NCBI GenBank assembly: GCA_016617495.1
Contig: WYCU01000004.1
Location: 265,169 to 329,168, forward strand
Direction of reading: 5' to 3'
Source of the DNA: Azonexaceae bacterium s22
GTDB taxonomy: Bacteria; Pseudomonadota; Gammaproteobacteria; Burkholderiales; Rhodocyclaceae
DNA: 64,000 nt
Shown here: piece after piece, positions 52,335 to 62,049 of the stretch
How the letters are laid out: each line of letters starts with the position of its first letter
How positions within the stretch are numbered: position 1 is the first letter of the stretch
Notes under the pieces: model-generated
Told to the model about the DNA's origin: nothing
Seen by the model: the letters and a program-made list of their open reading frames with translations, nothing else
Database searches by the model: none
Program-made: the position numbers and the translations under genes

Positions 52335-54731
52335 TCAGTTGCGCAGTGGTTTGCCGGTGTCCAGCATGTGCTTGATGCGCGCCTGGGTTTCCGGGGTTTT
52401 GAGGAGTTCAAGGAATTGCTGGCGTTCGACGGCCAGCAGCCAGGCTTCGTCGACCAGGCTGCCGTATTCGACTTCGCCGCCGCACAAGGCTACGGCCACG
52501 GCGCGGGAAACGCGGTAATCGTGGGCCGAGATCATGCCGCCTTCACGCATGTTGACCAGCGTCATTTCCATGCTGGCGATGCCGGCCCGACCGGCCACCG
52601 GCACGCCGCGTGCCGGGACCGGCCGAACATAACCGGCATCGGCCAGCAGGCGGGCTTCCTTGAGGGCGACGAAGAGCAGTTCGCGCGCGTTGAAGAGTAT
52701 CGTGTCGCCCGCCTTGGCAAAGCCCAGATCGATGGCCTCATGAGCGCTCTTGCCGGTCTTGCCCATCGCCACGGTCATGAAGGTCGGCGTGAGGTTGCCG
52801 AGCACTTCACTGGCGGCGCTGGACTGCGCGGCCCAGCGCGCCGCGCGCAAGGCGAGTTCCTTGCAGCCGCCACCGGCCGGAATCAGCCCGACGCCGACTT
52901 CAACCAGCCCGAGATAGCTTTCCAGCGCCAGCACGCGCTTGGCGGCGTGCATCGCCACTTCGCAACCGCCGCCGAGCGCCATGCCCTGCACGGCCGCCAC
53001 TACCGGCACGGGCGCATATTTGATCGCCATCGCGGTCTGCTGGAATCGGGCCACGGTCTGTTCGAGACGTCCGAATTCACCGGCTTCGCAAGCGGCGCTG
53101 ATCTGCTTGAGATTGGCGCCGACGGCAAACGGCGCGTCGTGCCAGATCACCAGCCCGTCGAGCTTGTCACCGGCTTCTTGAAGGCTGGCCTGAATCCCGT
53201 CCAGAACTTCGTCGCCGATGGCATGCATTTTCGACTTGAAGGAAACGATGCCGATGCCCGCATCGAGCGCCGGCAGACGCCACAGGCGCACGCCATCGTT
53301 TTCGTACAGGGTTTCGCCGCTGGTTTCCGGGCGGGCGCCGGTTTCGCCGAAGAGCAGTTCCGGGAAAAGCTGGCGCGCATAGACCGGCAAGGTCGAGCGT
53401 GCCACATTGCATTGGCGGCTGGCCGACCACGACCCGGCCGGGCCATGCACGCCCCTACGCTGCGGGTCCATGGCCCAGGCCGGTAACGGCACCGGGCTCA
53501 TGCTCTTGCCGGCGGCAATGTCTGCGGCGATAGCCTGCGTGGTTTCCGCCCAGCCGGCGGCCTGCCAGAGTTCAAACGGCCCTTGCGCCCAGCCAAAACC
53601 CCAGCGCAGCGCGAAATCGACATCGCGGGCGTTATCCGCAATCTGCCCCAGATGAACGGCACAGTAATGGAAAAGATCGCGGAACACCGCCCACAGAAAT
53701 TGCGCTTGCGGGTGGTTTGACGTGCGCAGCGCGCGCAGGCGTGCCGCCGGGTCGCTCATTTTCAGCAGCGCATCGACTTCGACCGCCAGACTGTCATCGC
53801 TGATCCGATAGGCCTGGGTTGCCGGATCGAAGACCTCAATTACTTTGCCCTGCTTGCGGAAGATGCCGCCCTTGGTCTTTTGCCCGAGTACACCTTGTTC
53901 GACCAGGCCATTGAGCCAGCCCGGCGGGTTGAAATAGGCATGCCAGGGGTCGTCCGGCAAGGTGTCGCGCATCGTCTTGACGACATGCGCCAGCGTGTCG
54001 AGGCCGACCACATCGCCCGTGCGGTAGGTGGCGCTCTTGGGGCGCCCGATTTTCGGGCCAGTGAGGCCATCGACGGTATCGAGCCCGAGGCCGAAAGCCG
54101 CCGTGTGATGCATGACCGCGAGGATCGAAAACACACCGACCCGGTTGGCGACGAAATTGGGCGTATCGAGCGCCCGCACGACACCCTTGCCCAGGCGCGA
54201 GGTCAGCCAGGTTTCGAGACCATCCAGCCTGACCGGGTCGGTTTCGCGCGTGGCGATGATTTCCACCAGTGGCATGTAACGCGGCGGGTTGAAGAAATGG
54301 ATACCGCAGAAATTGCTTCGCTTTTCGGCCGGCAAGCACTCGGCCAGCGCATTGATCGACAAACCGGAGGTATTCGAAGCAATTGTCGCGGTCGACGCCA
54401 AAAAAGGGCCGATTTTCGAATACAGGTCCTGCTTCCAGTCCATGCGTTCGGCAATCGCCTCGATCACCAGATCGCATTCGGCAAGCAGCGGCAGATGCTC
54501 GTCGTAATTGGCCGCGTCGATGTACTGCAGCTTGTCGCGCGTCGCCAGTGGCGATGGTTGCAGGCGCTTGAGCCCATCCAGCGCCTTTTTGACGATGCCG
54601 TTCTTGTCGCCTTCCCGGGCTGGCAGATCGAACAAAACGACCGGCACATTGGCATTGGCGAGATGCGCGGCAATCTGCGCACCCATGACGCCAGCGCCGA
54701 GGACTGCGGCCTTCCTGACCGTAAATTTCAT
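52335..54731 (-). CDS. 3-hydroxyacyl-CoA dehydrogenase / enoyl-CoA hydratase (FadN-type)
   Basis: 798 residues. The dehydrogenase comes first (VRKAAVLGAGVMGAQIAAHLAN; HFFNPPRYMPLVEI), and the crotonase domain is C-terminal (VVAAVQGMALGGGCEVAMHA). This order is opposite to E. coli FadB and like FadN/HbdA-type multifunctional enzymes. It carries the middle two steps of beta-oxidation. Copy D of the dispersed element is embedded in frame in FLASTATIASNTSG. Confidence 0.93.
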   Translation of the reverse strand: MKFTVRKAAVLGAGVMGAQIAAHLANANVPVVLFDLPAREGDKNGIVKKALDGLKRLQPSPLATRDKLQYIDAANYDEHLPLLAECDLVIEAIAERMDWKQDLYSKIGPFLASTATIASNTSGLSINALAECLPAEKRSNFCGIHFFNPPRYMPLVEIIATRETDPVRLDGLETWLTSRLGKGVVRALDTPNFVANRVGVFSILAVMHHTAAFGLGLDTVDGLTGPKIGRPKSATYRTGDVVGLDTLAHVVKTMRDTLPDDPWHAYFNPPGWLNGLVEQGVLGQKTKGGIFRKQGKVIEVFDPATQAYRISDDSLAVEVDALLKMSDPAARLRALRTSNHPQAQFLWAVFRDLFHYCAVHLGQIADNARDVDFALRWGFGWAQGPFELWQAAGWAETTQAIAADIAAGKSMSPVPLPAWAMDPQRRGVHGPAGSWSASRQCNVARSTLPVYARQLFPELLFGETGARPETSGETLYENDGVRLWRLPALDAGIGIVSFKSKMHAIGDEVLDGIQASLQEAGDKLDGLVIWHDAPFAVGANLKQISAACEAGEFGRLEQTVARFQQTAMAIKYAPVPVVAAVQGMALGGGCEVAMHAAKRVLALESYLGLVEVGVGLIPAGGGCKELALRAARWAAQSSAASEVLGNLTPTFMTVAMGKTGKSAHEAIDLGFAKAGDTILFNARELLFVALKEARLLADAGYVRPVPARGVPVAGRAGIASMEMTLVNMREGGMISAHDYRVSRAVAVALCGGEVEYGSLVDEAWLLAVERQQFLELLKTPETQARIKHMLDTGKPLRN
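54382..54396 (+). repeat. Dispersed USS-like element, copy D (core)
   Basis: Perfect core followed by GCCAAAAAAGGGCCGATTTTC, the most regular copy. Inside the dehydrogenase gene, read in frame on the opposite strand. Confidence 0.85.
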
Positions 54732-54752
54732 TGAGTGTTCTCCTGAAACGGT

Positions 54753-56393
54753 TTAACCGGCCAACTGCTCGCGCATGGCCTTCTTGTTGAGTTTTCCGAC
54801 GCTGGTGCGGGCCAGCGATTCGACGAAGCGCACCGCTTCGGGAATGGCAAATTTGGAAATGTGGCCTTCGTCGGCAAAGTGCTTGACGTGCGCCTTGATC
54901 TCGTCGGCGGTGGCCGAGTGGTCGGCTTTGAGCACGATCATCGCCAGCGGCCGCTCGCCCCATTTGTCGTCCTTGATGCCGATCACCGCCACCTCATTGA
55001 CCGCCGGATGCTGGGAAATGATGCTTTCCAGCTCCAGCGAGGAGACCCATTCGCCGCCGGTCTTGATCACGTCCTTCAGGCGGTCGGTCACCGTCAGCAT
55101 GCCGCGTGGATCGATAACGCCGATGTCGCCGGTATGCAGGTAGCCGCCCGCCCAGAGGTCTTCCGAGGCTTGCGGGTTGTGCAGATAGCCCTGTGTCAGC
55201 CACGGCGCGCGGACGACGATTTCGCCGCTGTCCTTGCCGTCGCGGGCAGCGTCGATCATTTCGGCATCGACCGTGCGCAGATCGACCAGCGGCAGGCTGT
55301 AGCCGGTCTTGATGCGCTCCGCCGCCTGGGCGTCGACATCGGGCATCGCTTCACGAACATGAGCGATGGTTAGCAACGGGCAGGTTTCCGACATGCCATA
55401 GCCAGTGAAGACGTCCATCCCGCGCGCCAGGGCGGCCGCGGCCAGGCCCTTGGGGAAAGCGGCGCCGCCGATGATCATCTTGCAGCGGGAAAGATCGACG
55501 CCCTCGCCCGCCTTGCTGCTCAACAACATGTGCAGGATGGTCGGCACGCAGTGCGAGAAGGTCACGCCTTCGGCAGCGATCAATTGCAGCAAGCTGTCCG
55601 GCATGTAGCGTCCGGGATAGACCTGCTTCAAGCCCAGCATGGTTGCCACGTAAGGCAGACCCCAGGCGTGGACGTGGAACATGGGCGTGATCGGCATATA
55701 CACGTCGTCGCGATGCAGCCGCCCCTGGCTCGCCGCCGACCCCAGCATGGCCGCGGCGCCCAGCGTGTGCAGCACCAGCTGGCGATGGCTGAAATAGACG
55801 CCCTTGGGCAGCCCCGTCGTGCCGGTAGTGTAGAAGGTCGTGGCGCGCGTGTTCTCGTCCAGATCGGGAAAGTCATAATGCCCCGGCGCAGCGGCAAGCA
55901 GCGCTTCGTATTCGCCGGCGTAAGGCACCTTGAAACTGCTCATGGTGGCGCCGTCGTCGCTGATCAGCACGAACTGTTTCACCGTTTCCAGTTGCTCGCG
56001 AATGATCGCCAGCATCGGGATGAATTCGGCGTTGACCAGCACGATGTCGGCCTTGGCGTGGTTGAGCGTGTAGAGAATCTGTTCCGGCGAGAGACGCACA
56101 TTCACGGTTTGCAGCACCGCGCCCATCATCGGCACGGCGAAGAAGGCTTCGAGGTAGCGATGGCTGTCCCAGTCCATGACGGCCACCGTGTCACCCTCGC
56201 CGATGCCCAGCGTGCGCAGGGCGTTGGCCAACTTGCCGATGCGCTCGAAGAACTGGCGGTAGGTGTAGCGCGCCTGGTCGCGATAGACGATTTCGCGCTC
56301 GCCGGCAGTGGCCCGCGCCGAATGCAGGAGTTGCTTGATCAGCAGCGGATAGGTGTAGGCGGACGGCGTGACGGCGATGGTGCTTTGCGGCAT
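54753..56393 (-). CDS. Fatty-acyl-CoA synthetase (AMP-forming)
   Basis: 546 residues of the ANL superfamily. P-loop TTGTTGLPKGVYFSH, GYGMSETCPLL, and the hinge YLHTGDIGVIDPRGMLTVTDRLKD with the C-terminal lysine region TSVGKLNKKAMREQ. It activates medium- or long-chain fatty acids to CoA thioesters for the downstream beta-oxidation genes. First gene of the operon; a clear Shine-Dalgarno (AAGGAG) precedes ATG 56393. Confidence 0.92.
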   Translation of the reverse strand: MPQSTIAVTPSAYTYPLLIKQLLHSARATAGEREIVYRDQARYTYRQFFERIGKLANALRTLGIGEGDTVAVMDWDSHRYLEAFFAVPMMGAVLQTVNVRLSPEQILYTLNHAKADIVLVNAEFIPMLAIIREQLETVKQFVLISDDGATMSSFKVPYAGEYEALLAAAPGHYDFPDLDENTRATTFYTTGTTGLPKGVYFSHRQLVLHTLGAAAMLGSAASQGRLHRDDVYMPITPMFHVHAWGLPYVATMLGLKQVYPGRYMPDSLLQLIAAEGVTFSHCVPTILHMLLSSKAGEGVDLSRCKMIIGGAAFPKGLAAAALARGMDVFTGYGMSETCPLLTIAHVREAMPDVDAQAAERIKTGYSLPLVDLRTVDAEMIDAARDGKDSGEIVVRAPWLTQGYLHNPQASEDLWAGGYLHTGDIGVIDPRGMLTVTDRLKDVIKTGGEWVSSLELESIISQHPAVNEVAVIGIKDDKWGERPLAMIVLKADHSATADEIKAHVKHFADEGHISKFAIPEAVRFVESLARTSVGKLNKKAMREQLAG

Positions 56394-56407
56394 GGTTGTC
56401 TCCTTGT

Positions 56408-56432
56408 GTCTTTATCGGTCAACCGTAAAGAC
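56408..56432 (-). promoter_or_regulatory. Stem-loop just upstream of the acyl-CoA ligase Shine-Dalgarno
   Basis: GTCTTTA/TAAAGAC plus inner CGGT/ACCG with one bulged base. In the transcript the hairpin ends a few bases before AAGGAG and could affect ribosome access. Confidence 0.4.
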
Positions 56433-56458
56433 TAAGGAGACAGCCCGCCTTCCTCTGC

Positions 56459-56492
56459 CGGAAAATTCCGTAATCCATGTAGGAATTTTCCG
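56459..56492. repeat. 11-bp perfect inverted repeat upstream of the acyl-CoA ligase
   Basis: CGGAAAATTCC, 12-bp spacer, GGAATTTTCCG, between the response-regulator stop (56506) and the ligase start (56393). No T-run follows, so it reads more like an operator for a dimeric regulator than a terminator. Confidence 0.6.
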
Positions 56493-56505
56493 ATTCACCG
56501 CCCCG

Positions 56506-57132
56506 TCAATCGCCGATGCCGTGTTCCAGGCAATAGCGGATCAGTTCGGCATTGCTCGCCAGCCCGAGCTTCGCCAGCAGACGGGTGCGATAGGTGCTGA
56601 CCGTCTTGACGCTCAGGCACAGCTGCTCCCCGATGCCGGTCAGCGATTGCCCCTGAACGATGCGCGCGAGAATCTGGCGTTCCCGCTCGGTCAGCAGGAA
56701 ATGCGGTGGCCGCTCGGCCATGCAGTGGTGCATTCGCGCGGGCGTCAGCCCCGGCGGCAAGTAGTAGCCGCCGCTCGCCGCGGTGCGGATTGCCGCGATC
56801 AGATGTTCCGGATCGCGGTCTTTGGAGAGATAGCCATGGGCGCCGGATTCCAGCGCCAACTGCGCGTATTCGTCTTCGGGATACATCGAGAGCATGACCA
56901 CCGGCTGGGACGGCCACTCCGCGTGGATGCGCCGCAGGGTTTCAAAGCCGCTCCGCCCGCCCATATTGACGTCGAGCAGGACGACGCCAAAGGCGCGCTT
57001 GCGGAGTTGCTCGATGGCTTCCAGCCCGTTGGCGGCTTCGGCCACGATACGCATGTCCGGCTCGTCGGATAATAAGCGGCGCAGGCCGCTGCGGAAAATG
57101 GCGTGGTCGTCGGCCATCAGGATTTCGATCAT
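56506..57132 (-). CDS. NarL/LuxR-family response regulator
   Basis: 208 residues. The receiver domain has acidic pocket MIEILMADDH, phosphoacceptor Asp in VVLLDVNMGG, and the switch Ser/Lys region VMLSMYP...YLSKD. The C-terminal LuxR HTH has LTEREROILARIVQG-like sequence (LTEREROI reads LTERERQI) and LSVKTVSTYRTRLLAKL. Its start overlaps the kinase stop as ATGA, so it is the cognate output of that kinase. It lies between the acetate-permease and fatty-acid operons and may control either. Confidence 0.93.
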   Translation of the reverse strand: MIEILMADDHAIFRSGLRRLLSDEPDMRIVAEAANGLEAIEQLRKRAFGVVLLDVNMGGRSGFETLRRIHAEWPSQPVVMLSMYPEDEYAQLALESGAHGYLSKDRDPEHLIAAIRTAASGGYYLPPGLTPARMHHCMAERPPHFLLTERERQILARIVQGQSLTGIGEQLCLSVKTVSTYRTRLLAKLGLASNAELIRYCLEHGIGD

Positions 57133-58169
57133 GCTTCGCCCTCCTCAAGAGGTATATCAACGATGAGGCAGGTGCCGCCCGCCTCGCCGGCTCGCGCCGA
57201 GAGGCTGCCGCCGAACTCTCGCGCCCGCTCCGCCATGCTCAGCAGGCCGATGCTCTTGCCGGTGGGGGTCAAGCTGGGCAAACCCCGGCCGTTATCCTCG
57301 ATTTCGATGCGCAAGCGATCGCCAGCGCAATGCATGCGCACGATCACGCTGCTGGCACTGGCATGGCGGGCGATATTGGTCAGGGCTTCCTGGCAGATGC
57401 GATAAATCGCCGTAGCTTTGGCCTGAGCCAATTGCAAGCTCACGTTTTCGCCTTGCAACTCGCAGGCAATTTCGGTGCGCTCGGAAAACTGGCGCAAGGC
57501 ACCGGCGAGTGCCGCCTGCAGTCCGAGATGATCGAGCACGCCGGGGCGCAGGTCTTCGGAAATCGAGCGTACGACTTCGATGCTTTCCTGAACGAGATCG
57601 AGCACGCCGACGACGATGCTTTCGATACCGGCATCGCTGTTACGACGGCGGATGCGCTGGATATCGAGCTTGATCGAGGTCAGCATGCCGCCGACCACAT
57701 CGTGCAATTCGCGCGAGATACGCGCACGCTGCTCCTCACGAACCTGATTGATATAAGCCGCCAGTTCGCGCAGGCGCTCGCGCGATTGACGCAATTCCTC
57801 CTGCTGCCGCAACTGCTCGGTAATGTTGATGCCGACGCCGACCACCGCCGGGCGGCCGCGATACAGCAGGCTGGAACCGTGCACCTCAAGATGAACGGCG
57901 TGGCCGAGCTTGTGGCGGCCGGAAGTCATGTAACGGATGCTCGGCGTTTCGCCGCTGACGCGCCGGTGGTAATTGGCCACGGCTTCATCCTGTAACTCGG
58001 GCACCACCGCCTGGCGCAGGTGCATGCCGGTCATTTCTTCCGGTGTGTAGCCAAGCATCCCGGCAAACGTGGCGTTCACGTACTGGAACACCTCGTCCTG
58101 GATGACGTACATACCGGCAAGGGATTGCGCCACGATGCCGCGGAAGGGAATGTCGATTTCATCGTCCAT
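57129..58169 (-). CDS. PAS-domain sensor histidine kinase (HisKA_3 type)
   Basis: 346 residues from MDDEIDIPFRGIVAQ, preceded by CGGAG. An N-terminal PAS domain (about 8-130; QYVNATFAGMLGYTPEEM), then the HisKA_3 dimerisation box RARISRELHDVVGGMLTS with the phosphorylated His, and an HATPase ending IEIEDNGRGLPSLTPTG. No membrane segment, so it senses a cytoplasmic signal. Paired with the LuxR regulator; 22 bp past the actP terminator. Confidence 0.9.
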   Translation of the reverse strand: MDDEIDIPFRGIVAQSLAGMYVIQDEVFQYVNATFAGMLGYTPEEMTGMHLRQAVVPELQDEAVANYHRRVSGETPSIRYMTSGRHKLGHAVHLEVHGSSLLYRGRPAVVGVGINITEQLRQQEELRQSRERLRELAAYINQVREEQRARISRELHDVVGGMLTSIKLDIQRIRRRNSDAGIESIVVGVLDLVQESIEVVRSISEDLRPGVLDHLGLQAALAGALRQFSERTEIACELQGENVSLQLAQAKATAIYRICQEALTNIARHASASSVIVRMHCAGDRLRIEIEDNGRGLPSLTPTGKSIGLLSMAERAREFGGSLSARAGEAGGTCLIVDIPLEEGEA

Positions 58170-58183
58170 GGGCGTGCTCCGGA

Positions 58184-58209
58184 TAAAAAAAGGGAGCCCG
58201 AAGGCTCCC
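58184..58209 (-). terminator. Terminator of the yjcH-actP operon
   Basis: On the minus strand GGGAGCC-TTCG-GGCTCCC is followed by TTTTTTTA, about 50 bp after the actP stop and immediately before the kinase gene. Confidence 0.85.
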
Positions 58210-58258
58210 AAAAGGTCTGAGACAACGGCGCTGTTCTCCGAAGTCTCGTCCCGCAGAG

Positions 58259-59932
58259 TCAGTGATCGTGCGCGCCGGCGGCACCGAGGCCGGTCTGGGC
58301 ACGGATGTACTGTTCTTCGTACGCTTCGGCTTCCTTGGCGGCACGGGCGCTCTTGTCGGTAACCGACATGAGCCAGGTGACGAAGAAAGCGAGCGTCATG
58401 GAAATGATGGCCGGATGGTCGTACGGGAAGATCGGCTTGGCATTGCCCAGCACCTTGACCCAGACAGCCGGTGAAAGCACAACCAGCCCCACCGACGACA
58501 CCAGACCGGCAATACCGCCCCACAGCGCGCCGCGCGTGGTCAGGCCCTTCCAGTACATGGAGAGGATGAGCACCGGGAAGTTGACTGACGAGGCCACACC
58601 GAAGGCCAGCGCCACCAGGAACAGGACGTTCTGGTCCTTGAACGCGATACCGAGGGCGATGGCGGTGATGCCCAGACCGACGGAAGCGAAACGGGTGACG
58701 CGAAGCTCGTCGCTGCTGCTGGCCTGGCCCTTTTTGATGACGCGGGCGTAGAGGTCATGCGAGATCGCGGAAGCACCGGCCAGCGCGAGGCCGGAAACCA
58801 CGGCGAGGATGGTGGCGAAGGCCACGGCAGAGAGGAAGCCGAGGAAGATGTCGCCACCGACGGCCTTGGCCAGGTGCATGACCGGCATGTTGCCGCCACC
58901 GATCAGCTTGCCGCCCACCTGTCCGCCTTCGAAGAAGGACGGGTTGGTGCCGACGATGGTGATCGCACCGGCGCCGAGGATGATCGTCACCAGGAAGAAC
59001 AGGCCAATGAAGCCGGTGGCGTAGAACACCGATTTGCGGGCTTCCTTGGCGTTCGGCACGGTGAAAAAGCGCATCATGATGTGCGGCAGGCCGGCGGTAC
59101 CGAAGACCAGGCCCAGCGACAGGGAGAAGGCGGAGATCGGGTCGGCCATCAGGGAGCCCGGCACCATGATCTTCTCGCCGGCCTTGTGCGATTCCACGGC
59201 TTTGGCAAACAGCGTATCGACAGACCAGCCGAACTTGGAGAGGGTCAGGAGCATCAGCGTGATACCGCCGCCCAGCAGCAGGCAGGCCTTGATGATCTGC
59301 ACCCAGGTCGTTGCCGTCATGCCGCCGAAGGTGACGTACACCATCATCAGGACACCGACGACCACCACGGCATAGTTGTATTCCAGACCGAACAGCAGCT
59401 GGATCAACTGGCCGGCACCGACCATCTGCACGATCAGGTAGAAGCAGACCACGGTCAGCGAACCGACGGCGGCGAAGGTGCGGATACGGTTCTGATCGAG
59501 GCGGTAGGAGGCGATGTCGGCAAAGGTGAATTTACCGAGGTTACGCAGGCGCTCCGCGATCAGGAAGAGGATGATCGGCCAGCCGATGAAGAAGCAGACG
59601 GCATAGATGAAACCGTCAAAGCCCTTGAAGTAGACCATGGAGGTCAGACCGAGCAGCGTCGCTGCCGACATGTAGTCGCCGGCGATGGCCAGGCCGTTCT
59701 GGAAGCCGGTGATGCCGCCGCCAGCGGTGTAGAAATCGGCCGTGGACTTGGTCTGCGCCGCCGCCCACTTGGTGATCCCCAGCGTGGCGATGACGAAGAT
59801 CATGAACATGGCGATGGCGCTGAAGTTCACTGGTTGCTTTTCGACCCCTTCGATGCCGCCCGGGCCGGCGATGGCCGCAAAGGAGACAGCCAGCAAGCTG
59901 CCAGCGAGCAGTGCAATGGCGGAACGTTTCAT
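58259..59932 (-). CDS. actP: Cation/acetate symporter ActP
   Basis: 557 residues, sodium:solute symporter family. An N-terminal signal-like segment ([20 protein letters not shown]) precedes about 13 transmembrane helices, including [23 protein letters not shown] and the [18 protein letters not shown] stretch. The tail is His-rich and cytoplasmic. It imports acetate and related short acids. ATGA overlap with yjcH, the standard pair. Confidence 0.94.
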   Translation of the reverse strand: MKRSAIALLAGSLLAVSFAAIAGPGGIEGVEKQPVNFSAIAMFMIFVIATLGITKWAAAQTKSTADFYTAGGGITGFQNGLAIAGDYMSAATLLGLTSMVYFKGFDGFIYAVCFFIGWPIILFLIAERLRNLGKFTFADIASYRLDQNRIRTFAAVGSLTVVCFYLIVQMVGAGQLIQLLFGLEYNYAVVVVGVLMMVYVTFGGMTATTWVQIIKACLLLGGGITLMLLTLSKFGWSVDTLFAKAVESHKAGEKIMVPGSLMADPISAFSLSLGLVFGTAGLPHIMMRFFTVPNAKEARKSVFYATGFIGLFFLVTIILGAGAITIVGTNPSFFEGGQVGGKLIGGGNMPVMHLAKAVGGDIFLGFLSAVAFATILAVVSGLALAGASAISHDLYARVIKKGQASSSDELRVTRFASVGLGITAIALGIAFKDQNVLFLVALAFGVASSVNFPVLILSMYWKGLTTRGALWGGIAGLVSSVGLVVLSPAVWVKVLGNAKPIFPYDHPAIISMTLAFFVTWLMSVTDKSARAAKEAEAYEEQYIRAQTGLGAAGAHDH

Positions 59933-60243
59933 TTGTGGGCCTCCTTCAGGATTTCCTGGTTCAGGCGATCGAATTCGCCATTGGCACGGCTGACATAGAC
60001 ACCGGTCAGCAGCCAGCCGCCGATGACCAACAAGGCGGCAATCGGCCAACCGATGGTCAGCACGCCGCCCTCGGACAACTTGGCAGCAAAGATCTGCGGA
60101 TGCATCGAGACCAGAAACATGAAGGTGTAGTACGGCACCAACACGACGAACGAAAGAACGATTGCGAAGCGCGTGCGCTTGGCGACCAGTTCGGCGAATT
60201 TCGGATTGCTCCGAATTTTCGCCTGGACAGAGCTTTGGGACAT
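59929..60243 (-). CDS. yjcH: DUF485 membrane protein YjcH
   Basis: 104 residues with two transmembrane helices ([17 protein letters not shown] and [20 protein letters not shown]). The DUF485 motif includes [15 protein letters not shown] and [13 protein letters not shown]. It is the constant partner of ActP. A strong Shine-Dalgarno (GAGGAGG) precedes ATG 60243. Copy E of the dispersed element lies 80 bp upstream. Confidence 0.92.
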   Translation of the reverse strand: MSQSSVQAKIRSNPKFAELVAKRTRFAIVLSFVVLVPYYTFMFLVSMHPQIFAAKLSEGGVLTIGWPIAALLVIGGWLLTGVYVSRANGEFDRLNQEILKEAHK

Positions 60244-60322
60244 GAAACCCTCCTCGGTACTTCCCTTGGTTGAAACAAAAATCTAGCTGTGCTGTTCTCT
60301 TGGTTTTTTGCTTTTTTTGGCG

Positions 60323-60337
60323 GTCGACCGCGACAAT
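60323..60337 (-). repeat. Dispersed USS-like element, copy E (core)
   Basis: Perfect core in the intergenic region between ETF-QO and yjcH, preceded by TTTTTTGCTTTTTTTGGCG, the T-rich version of the arm. Confidence 0.85.
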
Positions 60338-60357
60338 CGCGGCCTGCCGGCCGGGTA

Positions 60358-61995
60358 CTACATATTTGGATAGTTCGGCCCACCGCCGCCTTCCGGCACC
60401 GTCCAGTTGATGTTCTGGGTCGGGTCCTTGATGTCGCAGGTCTTGCAGTGCAGGCAGTTCTGGCCATTGATCTGCAGCCGCGGCTTGCCTTCGTCCTCGC
60501 CGAGAATTTCGTACACACCGGCCGGGCAATAGCGCGTTTCCGGCGCACCGTACTTGGCGTAATTGACCGAAATGGCGATGGACTCGTCCTTCAGGCGCAG
60601 GTGGCACTGCTGGTTTTCCTCGTGGTTGGTGGCCGAGAGGAAGACCGAAGACAGGCGATCGAAGCTGATCTTGCCGTCCGGTTTCGGATAAACGATCTTC
60701 GGGTAGCTGTTCTTGTCGCCAAGCTGGCTGTGGTCGTCGTGGTGACGCATGGTCCACGGCGCCTTGCCGCCGAACAGGAAGGTGTCGATGGCGCCGTAGG
60801 CCAAGCCGCCGAGCAGCCCCAACTTGAAGGCCGGGCGAATGTTGCGCACCTTGTACAACTCTTCCCAGAGCCAGCTTTGCTTGATGCGCTCGCCGTATTC
60901 GGTCGCCTCTGCACCGGCGTTTTCCTTGCCCAGATGCTCGACCACCGCTTCGGCGGCGATCATGCCGGACTTCATCGCCATGTGCGTGCCCTTGATCTTG
61001 GGCACGTTGAGGAAGCCGGCGGTATCGCCGACCAGCACGCCGCCCGGGAACGTCAGCTTGGGCACGGACTGGTAGCCGCCTTCAGACAAGGCACGTGCGC
61101 CATACGAAATGCGGCGGCCGCCTTCGAAGAAGCCGCGAATCGCCGGATGCGTCTTGTAACGCTGGAATTCCTCGTAGGGCGACAGCCAAGGGTTCTTGTA
61201 GTCCAGACCGACGACAAAGCCCACCGCCACCAGATTGTCTTCGAGGTGATACAGGAAGGAACCGCCGTAAGTGTCGGACGACATTGGCCAACCCACGGTA
61301 TGCACGATCAGGCCGGGTTGATGCTTGGCCGGATCGATTTCCCACAATTCCTTGATGCCGATGCCGTAGGTTTGCGGATCGACGCCATCGCGCAGGTTGA
61401 AGGTGGCCCACAGTGTCTTGGTCAGCGAACCGCGGCAGCCTTCGGCAAAAATGGTTTGCCTGGCATGCAGTTCCATCCCCGGCTGGTAGTTGTGTGTCTG
61501 CTCGCCATCCTTGCCGATGCCCATGTCGCCGGTCGCCACGCCCTTGACCGAGCCATCTTCGTGATAGAGCACTTCGGCAGCGGCAAAGCCGGGATAGATT
61601 TCGACGCCCAGCGCCTCGGCCTGTTCACCGAGCCAGCGGCACAGGTTGCCGACGCTGATGATGTAGTTGCCGTGGTTGGACATCTGCGGCGGCGTCGGCA
61701 GCTTGAACGAACCGCCCTCGGTGAGGAACATGAAGCGATCCTCGCCGGCCGGCGTATTCAAGGGCGCGCCCCGCTCCTGCCAATCCGGGAACAACTCGGC
61801 CAGCGCGTGCGGTTCCAGCACGGCGCCGGAGAGAATGTGGGCGCCGATTTCCGAGCCCTTCTCCAGCAGGCAGACGGAAATTTCCTTGCCGGACGCTTCG
61901 GCCAGTTGCTTGACGCGAATCGCCGCCGACAGGCCGGAAGGCCCGCCGCCGACAATTACGACGTCGTATTCCATTGCTTCGCGATCAGTGCGCAT
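60358..61995 (-). CDS. Electron transfer flavoprotein-ubiquinone oxidoreductase
   Basis: 545 residues. FAD motif [19 protein letters not shown] at the start, a UQ-binding flavoprotein body, and a C-terminal [4Fe-4S] ferredoxin domain (CPAGVYEI...[13 protein letters not shown]). It passes electrons from ETF to quinone in the inner membrane. AAGGAG upstream of 61995 supports that start. Next to an acyl-CoA dehydrogenase and etfA, so the whole electron route is encoded together. Confidence 0.95.
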   Translation of the reverse strand: MRTDREAMEYDVVIVGGGPSGLSAAIRVKQLAEASGKEISVCLLEKGSEIGAHILSGAVLEPHALAELFPDWQERGAPLNTPAGEDRFMFLTEGGSFKLPTPPQMSNHGNYIISVGNLCRWLGEQAEALGVEIYPGFAAAEVLYHEDGSVKGVATGDMGIGKDGEQTHNYQPGMELHARQTIFAEGCRGSLTKTLWATFNLRDGVDPQTYGIGIKELWEIDPAKHQPGLIVHTVGWPMSSDTYGGSFLYHLEDNLVAVGFVVGLDYKNPWLSPYEEFQRYKTHPAIRGFFEGGRRISYGARALSEGGYQSVPKLTFPGGVLVGDTAGFLNVPKIKGTHMAMKSGMIAAEAVVEHLGKENAGAEATEYGERIKQSWLWEELYKVRNIRPAFKLGLLGGLAYGAIDTFLFGGKAPWTMRHHDDHSQLGDKNSYPKIVYPKPDGKISFDRLSSVFLSATNHEENQQCHLRLKDESIAISVNYAKYGAPETRYCPAGVYEILGEDEGKPRLQINGQNCLHCKTCDIKDPTQNINWTVPEGGGGPNYPNM

Positions 61996-62049
61996 GCGTA
62001 CTCCTTGTTCAATGTCGTTCCCGCGCGGTGGCGGGAACGACCATCCCGT

